NCBI GenBank assembly: GCA_025786725.1
Contig: JAHLTZ010000008.1
Location: 1-64,000 of the forward strand
From: Syncephalis fuscata
Taxonomy: Eukaryota; Zoopagomycota; Zoopagomycetes; Zoopagales; Piptocephalidaceae
Direction: 5' to 3'
Length of the DNA: 64,000 bases
Below are positions 1-12,571 of this stretch, piece after piece. Numbering within the stretch: the first letter of the stretch is position 1; every line of letters begins with the position of its first letter. Position numbers and translations under genes: made by a program. Under the pieces are notes generated by a model. The model did no database searches. It was not told the DNA's origin and saw nothing but the letters and a program-made list of their open reading frames with translations.

Positions 1-3000
1 AGTAGGCATTGCAACCCAGGCTGATATCGTATCAAGTCCCATGGTCATAAGCGTTGATTTTGGTACATCTTTAAATGTGATACGATCTGGCAATACATCT
101 CTATAGTATCATTGATTAGTACACTACTCTGTTATTCATATCGAATGTAATCTTACCCAGTTTTATCGTCAAAAGAAAGTCGAGATGGAATTAAATAACG
201 ATAGAATTGTTTAATGGGCAGTTCCGTCAGCTGTAACTCCGTATTAAACGATAATTGGACTGACACGCCTGATAGTTCAGCCAACATCTATTAAACAAAA
301 CAGTTAGATAACCGTAAACAATACATACACTACAATATAATACCTCTATAATAGGTGCCCATTTTTGCCCTGTCTTTGTCATTGGATCAATTAAAGCTTG
401 TATACGAACTAGACTGTTTAATGGATTGCCTACAGAAGCCATACTAAATAAAAATGTATATTGTATTTTAGCCTATTACGTAATTATAATTAAACTATAA
501 CTTACGTGCGTGGAAATTGATTACTACGCTGAATAATGCCAGGTTTGTCAAATACATCGCCTACAAAACTTGATTGAGCCAATTGACCAAGAATAACTAC
601 AGCTCTTAATAGTCGATTTGAGTAATCATCGTTAAAGCTATTATGTATTCGTTCATTTAGCTATAGGTTATGTAGTTAATCAATAAAACTAACCCAAGTC
701 CATCGTCTTTTCCTTGATTAAATACAGCAGATATATATTCGTCTATAACAGTAATGCGCTTTTCACGTTCATGATGGACTAGTAATTCAAAATCCTCAAC
801 ATCAAATGCATCATTTGCCTTAATTGGACCTATTTTCTACAAGTATTACAGTTATATTAATACAACTATTAATAATAATGTAATAGTAGCTTACCCGACC
901 ATTAATAATAATAGTTGTGTCGCCAGGTGAAATGTCCAGTTGATCTAAAAGTGCTTTAGTACTTTCACGATACGTTTCAATGTGCTCTTCTACAAGCAGA
1001 CTTTGATAGGCAACATTTGGTTCACGAATAAGACCATCAATCTCATTTAGTATCGATGTCCATTGTGTACCATTTAATGGTTTACGCAATAGTTCAGCAA
1101 ATAGCATTTCTGCATATTGAGGGGAACTATTAGGGTCTGACGAAGAGTGTATCAAAGCAAGTCGGACATTCTTTACTACGCTCTATCGTCATAATCAATT
1201 GAATAATAACAATTAGCCGTTAAACAACCATTACATATGAAGCAACTTACTAATAATGATATGGCGTGACGAATAAGTGTCAATCCGTGCACTGTACTGA
1301 AGTCAGTAACTATCCACAAAGTAACATCTTCTTTAGCTTTATCCTCTTTATTTTCTAATGTAAATAGGTTAATTAATCCTTAAAACTCGCTATTTACTTA
1401 CCCATACGAATATATTCAATATTATTCAATTGTTGAATCAATGCAGGTGATAAACTAATCCAAGCAACCGAACGAGGTGTTGACTCATAAACAAACACAT
1501 TAACACGCTGTCTTATCTGAGGCAGTGCCAAGAAATGCTCATAGACATCTGTTTTTTCGTCTAATACACCATCAAACATCTATAGTATAAAATGCGGATC
1601 AGTATATTTATTGTAAATAAAAAATAAAACTTACTTTTTGTTGTAAATAAGGCGGTATTTGTGGATAAATATCAAGTAAGTTGCGACGATAGCCCGTCTA
1701 GAATCAATTAGTCTACATAATTTAATAATAACAATACTTTTTCAGCTTACCTGGGTAAATGTATAACGTTTGCCATTAACATACATAAAGCCTTCCTTGG
1801 CCGGTAAATGGTGAAGCCGTTTGGCGTGAGCACGTGCTGCATCCGTTAGTTGACTATAGACCGATTGAGCATCTAGTATTTGCTCTAATGTTTGTGTTTC
1901 TTTTTTTGTCTTTTTGGACTGAGAAACAAGTTCATTATTAATTCGATCAAAAAGTGACTCGGCAACAGCATAGACATCTGGATTATTGGTGTTTTCTATC
2001 TCATCAATAATCTAAATTCATTAGTTAGTTAGTTGACTATTTATAATTAAGATAATTAAATTTTAATACCTGATCAAGAAATTTAATTGCTCCTTTGCGT
2101 TTGTGTACACGTGCAAAATAATAAAACAGCTTGGCCACTTTAGCATCTATAAATAATATTAGATTAATTAATATGTGTAGTCATCATATATAACTACCTG
2201 CACTTTGATCATCGGTACCAACAATAGGTATGACTGCAAAGCGGATCGGCACATTATTCTGAATGACATCAAGTACATCTCGAGCAACTACAACTAGCGT
2301 TTGAGGATTAGAAAAGTCTAGTGCCAGTATAACGGTAACTAGATTTCTTGCAATGCGTAGTAGTTGACCTGGCCGACTAGGGCGAAGAAGCTAGATAAAT
2401 ACCGGTCAGTATACCATTAAATCCATCCAATACTACTTACTTCAAATAGCTGGCTTGGCCAATCTTCGTAACGAGAATCAGTTTCTAAATCGTTAAGATA
2501 GAAAATGGCATCGCCGTTGGCCACTTTATCGCGTACATCATAGGCATCGCCTAACCAGGCAATCTTTTCGGCTGATGCTACTGGGCGTTGAGCACTAATT
2601 AGCAGTGAATTGGCCTGACCAGGTGTTAGACCCAAATCAAGTAATTGACTAACACCCGTATGCTCACTACGAATTAGTCGTAACAGTTGATAGATAGATC
2701 CGGCAGTAGGATTAAATGAAATGCCATTCACTAATAAGCTGGTGTGACCTGGCTTCATATTCAATGCTTGTGCTCGACCCAATTCATTAAATAGTTGTGA
2801 ATCAACAGGACGACGGGCAATAATAGGCACGTATTTCGGTAGATCACTAACTAATTTTCTAAGTACTTTAATTGGATTCTTGGCGGTAATGATAAAATCG
2901 ATCATTTTTAATCCCAGTCCTAGTATAATGGTATTGTTATTATTATAAGTTAATATACAAACTATTATTTACCTTCAAGATGAGTGGATTTAAGAGGTGT

Positions 3001-4118
3001 TTTACGGTCACCTACACTGTCTAGCAGTAATTCAGCATCCATATCATTTGTCAGCGTAGAATCTATATCATCTTTTTCTGCAGCCTTGTCTGTTGTAGCT
3101 GTCTCGGTGTCATTACTATCTGTGAATGTTATATAAATTAATACCTATTTGTAATATGTATATGTATATGTATATGTAGTAAATAGTAACATACCACGGT
3201 CATCCATTACAAGATATTCGGTACTTTTCAATGCTAGCTCTACACCATAGCCAGTCATCCAAATTGGGTGGTTTGAAGACAAATCAGAAGAGGACGGCTT
3301 CCAACGTAGTGCATATTGAATTGGATTATAACGCGTTAAATCAACTAGGAACTGATGGAATGTATTGAACTGTGCCGAGTTAATGTTGCCATACAGAACA
3401 ACTGTATCTTTATCATCAGTAACACTTGAAGATGACAATACACGTTCATTTGGCTTTAAATCAACCAAATTGTAATTTCTATTCAAAAATAAATAAACAA
3501 GTTAAATTGTACAAATGTAAAAACTTACGTGTCGCTTGGTTGATCTATGATCCAATGGTCCTCATTGTCTGGATCTTGTTTTAAATTAGCCAATTGTTTG
3601 AACTGCTCGATGCTGCACACTTGTTGTCCATGCCAGTCTAGCCATAGTTCGCAATCTTGTATAGTTGAAAAACGCTTCAACACTTCTGTCTGGTAGTATT
3701 GATAGTCACTTTCAATACGTGGTGCGTAAAAATGCATGGCTGTTGATAGCTCTAATAGCGATAAAGCTAATGTGTCGCGGCGTTTGCCGCCCTGTAGAAA
3801 GGACTCTTCGACGATGACGTCGAGTGCATGCGTGTATAGGTCGGACAAACGTTTAGACAAGGGCGGTTTACGCGTAACAGCGTCGATAAAGGAAAAATAG
3901 GCTGTATTATTTTCAGAGGCAATATACTCGCTGACATCGCAATGTTAGAAGTGCCGATGACAGTATGATAGAATGGCTACATACCCCATTTCTAGCCAGA
4001 GATGTGGCGCCGACCATTTGCTACGTAAACCGACATTGACACTTGTAGAAGACGCCAACGAGGCAAATAGCACTAATGGCACCAGGTGTAAGGCCGCTGC
4101 CTTAACCGTTCGATGCAT
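1..4118 (-). CDS. UGGT: UDP-glucose:glycoprotein glucosyltransferase, 5' part (gene runs off the left edge)
   Basis: Folding sensor of the ER lumen that re-glucosylates misfolded N-glycoproteins. About ten exons read on the minus strand. The start is the ATG at 4118, giving an N-terminal signal-like segment (KAAALHLVPLVLFASLASS). A 54-nt intron at 3931-3984 joins LWLEMG to EYIASENN. The next exons carry family-typical stretches: SKRLSDLYTHALDVIVEES, VVLYGNINSAQFNTFHQFL, MTGYGVELALKSTEYLVMDD (3145-3860), and a thioredoxin-like region at 2417-2905. Near the window edge, ELPIKQFYRYLIPSR and MGLDTISAWV match the beta-sandwich part that precedes the GT24 catalytic domain. That catalytic domain, with its DxD motif and the ER-retention tail, would lie beyond position 1 and is not seen. 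Reading frames are open between introns, so the visible part looks functional. Exon borders other than the first were not all resolved. Confidence 0.9.
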
Positions 4119-4439
4119 GTTATTGTTAAAGATATAGGCAACGATAAATCAATGGAATAGAGCAATAGAAATGACGCAAGTGAAGGCTTATTGTTTCGAC
4201 CTATACGACCCGTCCACTTATAGCCACTTTTAAACCACAACGTGGTAGACACGTCATCTATTTTGATCTTTATATCTAGCTCTATTTGGTCTTTACTAAT
4301 TAAATATAGTCTTTAATTTTTACAAATATTAGCATATTTAGTTATATTATTCATTTACAATAATATTAATGATTTTTAGTTATTTTATTGTTATTACACG
4401 TATACTAAACAATTTATCAATGACTCGGTATAGCTTGGA

Positions 4440-4985
4440 AGCCAAATGGTTATTTTTAATAACGCCCAATCTATTGAACATAATGATGGATGGTGAGTGA
4501 CATCAATCATAAATACTCATCATTGTAGATTCATTATCCAGTATGAATATGTTTCATTACATCGTATCTTTATTTTATAATATATTGGTTACATTTTATT
4601 TGCTATAAGTTTTAAATAAACAAACGAAATTAGTTGAGATTTATTAATAATGGTGCTAGAACAGAAATAAAAACAGTTTGGGATAGAGGAAGACTATGCG
4701 ATTATAAAATAATATATAAAACGACGTCAAGTTACAGTGTGTATAGCGTAATGAGTGGAATGAGCAAAGTATATTGCCACGTATAAACAATAAAATGTGC
4801 CTAATAATTATAGAATGATACATAGTGGTGTGGGACAGAATGGGAATGATATAGGTAAACGGTGGATATATGCATACTGGATAACGAATCTATGATGACG
4901 AGTATTTTAAACTTTGATGTCATTCACCACCCATCATTATGTTCAATAGATTGGATGTTATTAGATGTTAGTCATTTGACCAACA
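4440..4985. mobile_element. TIR (MITE-like) element, copy 1
   Basis: The left arm (4445-4565) and the right arm (4865-4985) are imperfect inverted copies of one box of about 110 bp. Diagnostic pieces are CAATCTATTGAACATAATGA and TGACATCAATCAT on the left and their reverse complements on the right. The 280 bp between the arms has no ORF. The same box recurs at 31825-31985, 33250-33395, 33990-34110 and 58625-58760. This looks like a non-autonomous DNA transposon. No target-site duplication was identified. Confidence 0.6.
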
Positions 4986-5869
4986 AATCATTTAATAATT
5001 AATAAATTGTTCATAAAATTAAATACCAAACGGCATGTTACATGATTGGCATATTTTCAAATTTACTAAATAAAAGTCAGGGTCTAAAGCTTAAAGTTAA
5101 AGTTAAAATAAAATGATGCACAGTATGCATTTATTAGTGCAATAGCAATAATAGAAATAACTAAAGCAATTGCTTAAATAAAGCATTGAAATTTAAAAAT
5201 AAATTGTATGATTGTAGTTGTGTCAAATGTAGTCAATATAGATGGAAATAGCTAGATAAAATGAGGTGAGTACATAAAGGATATATGCATACAAGATGCT
5301 GATGCTGATGATGGTGTATGTATCTGTGATTTCTCAATTTGCCCCACTCGCCAAACAGGAATGCATAGCATGGTTGAAATCCACTCTATACTTAAATAGA
5401 AGTCTACCATACATAGTAAAAATTAAAATCACACGGTAGCCACAAACATTCGCTTTGTCTTTCTCCACATGGTCAATAACAATAACACTCGACCGCCCAT
5501 GCTTTGAAGTTAAGAGATGCTGTGACAATTAGTACGGTTTATTAGTTCTACTTTTTAGGCAATTGACTTATAACAGTGTTCTAAATAAAATTTCAACTCC
5601 GAAGGCCACCATTCTACGTTTTTTGTCGTCCTTTTCTTTTCCCCTTCACCCCTACTACTTTCTCGGCCTTGGACTGAGCATGCTGCTGACGTGTGTTCAC
5701 GTGTTTAGACCATCAACTCAAGCTATATCAAGACGGTGTACTTAACGGTCCACAATACGCGGCTGTCCAGCGCCGTATTATCTTTATTCCAGTGTATCAA
5801 GTACTTGTTTCAACGCTACAACAGAGTAATAGCCCGTGGTGGATGATACAGGTGAGTTAATAAGACGCC

Positions 5870-5904
5870 CGTTGGGGCTTTTTTGCAAGTAAAACGCCCC
5901 AACG
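5870..5904. repeat. perfect 9-bp stem hairpin
   Basis: CGTTGGGGC at 5870-5878 and GCCCCAACG at 5896-5904 form a perfect stem, with T-rich and A-rich inner flanks that can extend pairing past a one-base bulge. It lies in the leader, possibly inside a 5'UTR intron, of the gene starting at 6001. It is strikingly GC-rich for this AT-rich intergenic DNA. Function unknown. Confidence 0.55.
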
Positions 5905-6000
5905 ATTTGCCTATAACAATATAAATATTACTACGGCGGTCAATAGCTACGTTTTCTTCAACGTATTAACTAGCTGTGCTGCTTTGTATCGTGTCCTAGG

Positions 6001-6897
6001 ATGATGAACTACAGCCAAATATCAACTCGTGCTGACCGAGCCTTGCCGTCTGGCCTAAGGGCCAGTGCGCAACACTCGAGTGCTTATCACAACTCCACTT
6101 CTAAAGGTTGCACGGATAGCAGCAACAACAACAACCCCACACGTTCTGGGCCAGACTCAGCGAACACTGCATCTAATAGCAGCAACAGTGCAGCTGATGA
6201 TGCTTCTGGCATGTTTGCCTTTATTCGCCAAATGTCTCGTCTAGTATTCTATCATTTTGTACCGACATTTTTGAAAGCAGTTAGAGTACGTGTCATGAGC
6301 CTGGCCCACCGTGTCATTTATCTCGCCGGTCGGGGGCTACACTTTTCCATAGCAGCATCACTGGCTGGCTGGCTGCTTTTAAGTGCATGGTGGATTGCAG
6401 CCGCGGTAGGAACCGGCGCGTGGGCAGCTGCACTATTTGCAGCCAGTATAGCCTGGATCTACCGGCTCTGGTGCTCTTTGTGGCCGTGGTCTAGTTCGGG
6501 AGCTACTAATAGCAGCGACAGTACAGCAACTACTTCTCGCTCCATTTTTTGGTGGCTTAGCTACGCACTATGGCCATTTGCTTGGCTACGTGCCTGGCGC
6601 CACCAGCGGTTGCGTCAAAGACAGCAACAGCGGCAACATCAGCATCGGTATCAGCAAAAACAATCGATGCATCGACATCGCCGTCCATTGGCCGTGCATT
6701 CGTCACCGTCTTCTTCTGAGTCATCGTCATCCGGGCTACCTACACCCAGTGGCATGACTCTATCGCCATCTCTGCCGCGAAAACGCCGTGTATACACCGA
6801 CAATAACTCATGTGCCATTGAAGATGTGCGTAACAGCAGCAGCAGCAGCTGTGACGATTTAGCACAACGTGGTCTGCATGTGCATTTGTCTACGTAG
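6001..6897 (+). CDS. hypothetical low-complexity membrane protein, 298 aa
   Basis: Single open frame from tandem ATGATG to TAG. I do not recognise the family. Residues 1-70 are rich in Ser and Asn. Residues about 75-165 are hydrophobic, with at least two likely membrane segments (FSIAASLAGWLLLSAWWIAA and AWAAALFAASIAWIYRLW) and a third Trp-rich patch (SIFWWLSYALWPFAWLRAW) near 180-200. A basic Gln/His/Arg-rich tract follows, and then a Ser-rich tail. GC content and codon use are clearly coding-like compared with the AT-rich flanks. An acceptor-like CCTAG just before the ATG suggests an upstream noncoding exon. The layout (polar tail, membrane hairpin, basic tail) resembles the other unknown gene at 11339 without clear sequence similarity. 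Confidence 0.6.
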   Translation: MMNYSQISTRADRALPSGLRASAQHSSAYHNSTSKGCTDSSNNNNPTRSGPDSANTASNSSNSAADDASGMFAFIRQMSRLVFYHFVPTFLKAVRVRVMSLAHRVIYLAGRGLHFSIAASLAGWLLLSAWWIAAAVGTGAWAAALFAASIAWIYRLWCSLWPWSSSGATNSSDSTATTSRSIFWWLSYALWPFAWLRAWRHQRLRQRQQQRQHQHRYQQKQSMHRHRRPLAVHSSPSSSESSSSGLPTPSGMTLSPSLPRKRRVYTDNNSCAIEDVRNSSSSSCDDLAQRGLHVHLST

Positions 6898-9800
6898 TAT
6901 TTTTCATTGCTCTTATTTTTATTTTTACTGTTATCAATTTGTTATTCTATCCCTTTCAAGTATTTTACTTGTTGCTTTATCCCACTAACCACCAACTATC
7001 TATTGTTATTTGCTGTCACAATCTACATTGAATTTGACATGTGATTTCAAATCCTCATCCGATGGCATCCATATATTATTAATAAATTGAATCTATTTTA
7101 TCTGCTGAAAACGTAGAATTGTGTAGCTATTATATTTCACATGTTAAACGTTGCAATGATTCGGTCATTGCCACTTGTCTTATGATCGTTTATAAGATTC
7201 CGCCTACATTTGGAAGGCCAGCATGGCAGAAAACGTCATTCTTTGCACTGTGACCACCTTCGTTGACTAGGCCTCGACTCTGCACTTGCTACCCCGCTTG
7301 CCCCTGAGTTATGACTTTGCTGTCCATTCAGCATACATGATCTAGGCATAACTGGTGCTGTACACGATGTTGTCACTATTAATTAATTAACTTTTATTAA
7401 TAATAAATAAAGCAATGACTGTAATCAACATGGCCATACACAATTTGAAACATATCTACAGCTTTACAGCCGATAACGACATTATGTTAAATAAGGCACA
7501 TTCACTGAAAATGAATATTTTTTTAGAACGTGTTCACATGATCCATTTCCTTAGCCGTTTTCCCGCCGTTGTTCTTGAGACTGATGTCGATTGGTGCAGC
7601 ACAATTGTACAGTAGATTAGTAGCACTTCAAAATAAACATATGTCACATGCATCAATGGTTCGCCATGCAAATTCAACGACCAAATATTTGCTCTACAGT
7701 ATGTTCTATTATAACTTACTGCCTTGACTGACAAGTATTCGTTTAGATAATACATGTTATAAGCATTGTTTTATTAGAAAAAAAAGAAAATGGGCTATCT
7801 TGCTATCGGATAAGGACTTTTAGATGGTGTGTGCGTAGCTGATAGCATTCCTTGAGCGACACCCGATGCATTGCAGATGTGACCGCTGCTTTCCTGTTAC
7901 GCACCCACAAAGCCACATTCGTCATAACCGCAACTGCACCGTCTATGCAGGCCCAAGCTTTCGATGCCTGGCCCGCTTCAAATAGACGTCAGTAGAGAAA
8001 TAGGCTCTGTGATATCTTTTTATCGCACCACTGCTTCAACGTATTCTTATTTTCAGCGCTACCACTACTACTACCATTGCTCCTGCTACAGCTCCGGCAA
8101 TAGTCGTCGTTTGCCGTCACCTGCTTGCCCACGTATCTGTCTAAACCTTACAAACTTTACTCATTTCGTCACTATTTGTAAGCAATTTGTAGTATTGATA
8201 CTAGTAGCTGCCTTAAACTGCTGTATTGCCACTATCTTGTAGATTCTTGCCCTTTTTATCGTTCTCTTGTTTCACTTTTGACTTTCTGTATATTCTTATC
8301 ATATAACTTTTTTTTTCACGCGCGCCTCAGTAAATTATAAGCGATAACTGGGTAAGTTTGCTTTATTTAATGAATGGACACCATTGTGTATAATGTGTGT
8401 GGAAATTATTTTAATTTAATGTGTGGAAATCATTTTTTGTATAATGTGAGCAATCATTGGATTATTTTATCCACACATTTAGGTAACTGGCCTTTTATTT
8501 GTCTAAATAGTAAAAGTACAGTTTTAAATTGTATCATATCTACCTTACTCGATCTCTATTGCTATCAATGACCTGTTTGATAATATATTGCACTATCAAT
8601 AATAGTCGTTGTGCTACCTTTGAGTCTGCTTGGTATTGTTTGCTATTTGATGCTATTTTACCTGTGTAGCATGCAAATAAATGGCAACTTGACCATGAGC
8701 GACCATCAACATCGATTGACCACGCGTTCACGCGCGCTACTTTTGTTTCAAAATCACCACATTGCATACCTCCGCGTGGACGCGTGGGAATTCCATCTTT
8801 GTATAGCCATTTTTAAATCGCCTCGCTGCGTATTTGCTCCTCCATCGTCACGCCACCATGTTCATACTTAGGTGATGTGCTGCTGCTTCTATTGTTGTTA
8901 CTGTTCCGTCATTCGGTAACCGGCTGCGATGTTCACCTGATGTTATGTTATTGCCCCAACCGCGTCAAGTTCACCCGCGCTTGCTCTCCGTCATTGTCTC
9001 GGCCTCTCCCAGTTCATACCAAATAGTTATTTATTGCGTCGCGCTACTGCCCCTTTCCTTTGTATCCTTCTCTGCTTTCTCTTTGCCTATATCCTGGCCG
9101 GCCTTTTTGTGCCTTTTTATTTTATTACATTTCTATATACTTGATTATTGTTGATCAGCCCATCTGGTTCTGTTCACTTTATCATTATTCTTATTCTTAT
9201 TCTTATTACTTGCGGGCACTGTTGTGATCTAGATCGTTAACACTGTATCGTGTGCACTTGACCAGCGCTTATTTGCTACTCCATCTATTTACTGGATCTA
9301 TCACTAAACGCTGTGTACGTGTGTGTATGTGTGTGTGTGTACACCACTAAGCTACATCAAATCGGACTGTTGTTATTCAACATTTTATTTGCAACCTAGT
9401 TTTACAAGTCACAATTTATTCGTGTTAACATTGGTGCCACTGCAGCCCTTCACGTATTTCTTTTTGGCTCTTTACTCTTAAACCGTCAAGTCCATCCATT
9501 AGTGGCTGTGACTTTAACTCTACGAGAATCCCCTGACTTTTGCTATTTCATCTTTACTGCTTTTATATCCGACTGTTTTTATTATCCACTCATTCCTCCT
9601 GGCCGGCCATTTTAATTTTCTACCGCTATCGTCATCATTACTTGTTGTCTATAACTATCCGCGCGACCACTTCACGTGGAACACTCTTTGAGTGTGTTTT
9701 ACAGTTTCAACGCCGGTGCTTTCCAGCTACCTTACACGCATCGTTGCAACCTTGTTAGCACGCTGCTAACTTGCATTTAAAGCTTGTTGCTCTTAACAGA

Positions 9801-11338
9801 AACTGCTTTATTTGCCGACCTTTGGTCTAAACCAACACGCTTACTCACTGAGCTGCTGTATAGCTTATCGAACCATTGTGCTAGTAGCTACTTGAATCAA
9901 GCAGTAAGTAATGCATTTCTGGACACCATTTTAATGGACTGTCTAAGCATATTTCTCCCCAACAAAATTATTGATTTAATGCATGTTTCCGCGTGTTTTG
10001 ATGTCTGCTGGCTGAGCCATGTGGACACGCGCATTTGATATATTTGACGAACTGGTATGAGTCGCATGGACACATGAATTTATTCTATTTATATAATAGC
10101 AACAGCTATTGTTATTTATTATCCGTGTATACTTTGAAGGTATTGACGTCAGTTTACACTTAACAATGCGATCAAAAGACGGCAGTAATCCATTTGAATG
10201 GATAATAATGCCATACTTTTTTACATCATGCGACACCATCTTTTATGGTACCGATGTTCTACGCAGATAACTGTATATTCACCTTGGACTAGACTCTGCG
10301 TAATTGTTTTACATGGCTTTTTACTCCCAGCTATTGATTGCCAATGCTTGTGGGACCCCTTTTAATGTGCTATATTTTCAGCTCTTCATCCCTTGCTGTT
10401 TGTTACCTCTCTCGTTCTTTCTCTCTTTTCTATTCACACCACTAATCAACCAACCAATCTTGGCAACAGCCCCTTGTTGTACGCGCGCTTCTTTTCTACT
10501 ATTTCGGCTTTTAAAAAAGTTATACAAAATCGTTTGTATCGCTGTTGTTGTTACCATTAAGCAGATTGGTGAGTGTCCTATTTTGTTTAATTCAAAATAG
10601 GTAAATTGTTTGTGCTCGATTCTACTCTTCCACTCCATTCTATCTCTCTGTAGCTCCCTGCCTTTTGTCCTGCCGTCTTTCCATTCCTGTTTGATTGATG
10701 GTGACACAGACGAAATTGCTGCCTCGTTCAATTACTGACTTTTTTAACAACACTATTCCGTCTATCAATTGTGAATATTTGAGTGATTCTCCATCCTTAT
10801 TGTGTGCGGGTGAATAAGATAAAAATATTTTACAAGCTTATGGAGGCCTTTCTTGCTTCCTCTCTCGTTCGCTCTCTTTTCTTCTTTCTTTAGTTTTGAT
10901 ATTTCTTATATTCGAGTAGGTCCTTCGACTCGTTCATTTATCTGCTTGTTTTGTGAATTCCCATTGTTCATTACTAGGGAATTAAACGCAATTGATATTG
11001 CTAGTTCACAAACAGCTACTGGTGTTGACAAACTGTTTGGCTTGGCCTTCCGTTGACAACCTTTTCCCTTTAACTCCGATCTGCAGTGCGCTGAGCTGTC
11101 CACTGGCTAGCGTGACTTGAATTCATTGAAACGTTCTCGCTTATTGAAGCAACTGCAATACGATTTCTGTTTATACGCATGTCAACTAACTTGATTTTAT
11201 TCAAGTAGATTCCAAACTGCTAGACTTTATTGTCCACCACACTGCGTACGACAATAGCAACTACGACACTGAACGAGTAGCAAATAATTTGCTTCGTTAA
11301 ACGGTATTGTTTTAACCTTCAATAACTTTCAATTCAAC
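6898..11338. other. 4.4 kb gene-poor, pyrimidine-rich region
   Basis: The plus strand is visibly rich in T and C over most of 7900-11100, with runs such as TCTCTCGTTCTTTCTCTC near 10410 and repeated TTATTC units near 9185-9205. Only short ORFs without domain signals occur. A GT dinucleotide run lies at about 9318-9342. The strand asymmetry suggests transcribed, noncoding or long leader sequence for the gene at 11339, but this is inference. I see no tRNA-like or repeat array. Confidence 0.4.
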
Positions 11339-12571
11339 ATGCTACCAACTCTTTCTGTTACTCGGCCGGTACCGGTCAATGCCGTTCGATCTGCGGCGAT
11401 GAGAAATGCCGCCTATCTTGCCCATGTAGCCTCGGCACACTCTTCGGGTGCCAATACGCCGCTACGCCCGGCTTCCCCGTTTTTATCAAGCAATGCCGCA
11501 ACGCATGTAGCTGGTCAATCGAAACTGTATCGACAATATTGTTCGACACTTACTTCGACTGCACACTTGCAACAGCAACAGCAACAACAGCAACAGCAAC
11601 AGCATCAGCAGCAATCTTCCCCGGTCTTCACGAAAAGTCAGTTTGGTGAACGTTCTAGTTTAACGTCGTTAAAGCCAACAAAGAAGTCGCGTAAAACTAA
11701 ACGGTCAGCGGCGCGTAATGCATCGAGTCATACTACCGGCTCCTTCCCCGGTGCTTTACTGCGATTTGTTCTATTACACTTACCGCTGGCCATGTTTGCC
11801 GGACTACAACTGTGCATTGCGCTTATCGTGGCACCATTTCTACTTATGCTTGCTATTGGTGTTGCTTGCAGCACAGCTTTCCTTGCTGCCTTGCTAGATA
11901 TGTGGAATCCACGCTGGTGGCGTCTTATTAAGGAGAATGTAAGCTCTATGCTACGTCCCGCACGTAATGCACGTCGGACACCTTCCCCCGTAGTAGCTAC
12001 AAACACCTGTAAATCACCATCAAGCGAAAAGACCACAACAGAAGAGAAACCACTTTACGAACAGCTAATTGACGACGAACGCCGGCGTGTACGCGATGTC
12101 ACGGAAAAACTCCGTGCTAGCCGTCGTCAGCAAGCTGCCACCTTTTCACATCTTCCATCAGCCGCTAACAGCATGGGTGCCAGTCTAGTAACAGGCCTTG
12201 CCTGTTCTGTTGACTCGCCACCCTCTTACAACTCGCTTCCAGTGCGCCGTCAGCGACCGGCCACCTCTAACTTGCGTTTGTATAAAACAGCCGCGCCAGC
12301 CTCAAACGATACCATTACATCAACCACTACTAAAAATAACGGATTATTCCATACCAATTGTATAGATCGTACTACAATTTCAGCTTCTTATCGTGATGCA
12401 GCTGCCGAATTGGCCGCTGTATTTAACAATAAGCAAGCCTCTCACGATCCATCCATCACCTCATCAGTAGCATGTGGTGGTGATGATGGTATTAACAACA
12501 AATTTACCAGTTTATCCGCACCAGACCAAACAAGACGCCCGGATCGCGTCGGTATGTCACGTATGGCATAA
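11339..12571 (+). CDS. hypothetical membrane protein with polyglutamine tract, 410 aa
   Basis: Intronless frame from ATG to TAA; family not recognised. The N-terminal 75 residues are low complexity, followed by a glutamine run (about residues 78-94, CAA/CAG repeats). A Ser/Lys-rich basic linker leads to a hydrophobic block at about residues 138-190 with two probable membrane helices (LRFVLLHLPLAMFAGLQLCI and LIVAPFLLMLAIGVACSTAF), then DMWNPRWWRLIKENV. A charged, possibly helical stretch follows (YEQLIDDERRRVRDVTEKLR), then a long polar tail. The pyrimidine-rich sequence upstream could be its leader. It could be an organelle or plasma-membrane tether, but nothing in the sequence decides this. 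Confidence 0.65.
   Translation: MLPTLSVTRPVPVNAVRSAAMRNAAYLAHVASAHSSGANTPLRPASPFLSSNAATHVAGQSKLYRQYCSTLTSTAHLQQQQQQQQQQQHQQQSSPVFTKSQFGERSSLTSLKPTKKSRKTKRSAARNASSHTTGSFPGALLRFVLLHLPLAMFAGLQLCIALIVAPFLLMLAIGVACSTAFLAALLDMWNPRWWRLIKENVSSMLRPARNARRTPSPVVATNTCKSPSSEKTTTEEKPLYEQLIDDERRRVRDVTEKLRASRRQQAATFSHLPSAANSMGASLVTGLACSVDSPPSYNSLPVRRQRPATSNLRLYKTAAPASNDTITSTTTKNNGLFHTNCIDRTTISASYRDAAAELAAVFNNKQASHDPSITSSVACGGDDGINNKFTSLSAPDQTRRPDRVGMSRMA

Larger units (their letters stand above)
4119..6000. other. intergenic region with TIR element and a hairpin
   Basis: No convincing gene. Short ORFs at 5334-5528 (-) and 5563-5745 (+) lack homology cues. The stretch holds the TIR element at 4440-4985, a flank at 4980-5180 that resembles 31960-32110, and a hairpin at 5870-5904. 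A donor-like CAG|GTGAGT at about 5851 and an acceptor-like CCTAG at about 5999 would fit a 5'UTR intron of the downstream gene. Confidence 0.5.

Noticed and set aside
5563-5745. 60-aa ORF
   Set aside because: Short, no recognisable domain, in a region with leader-like sequence for the next gene.
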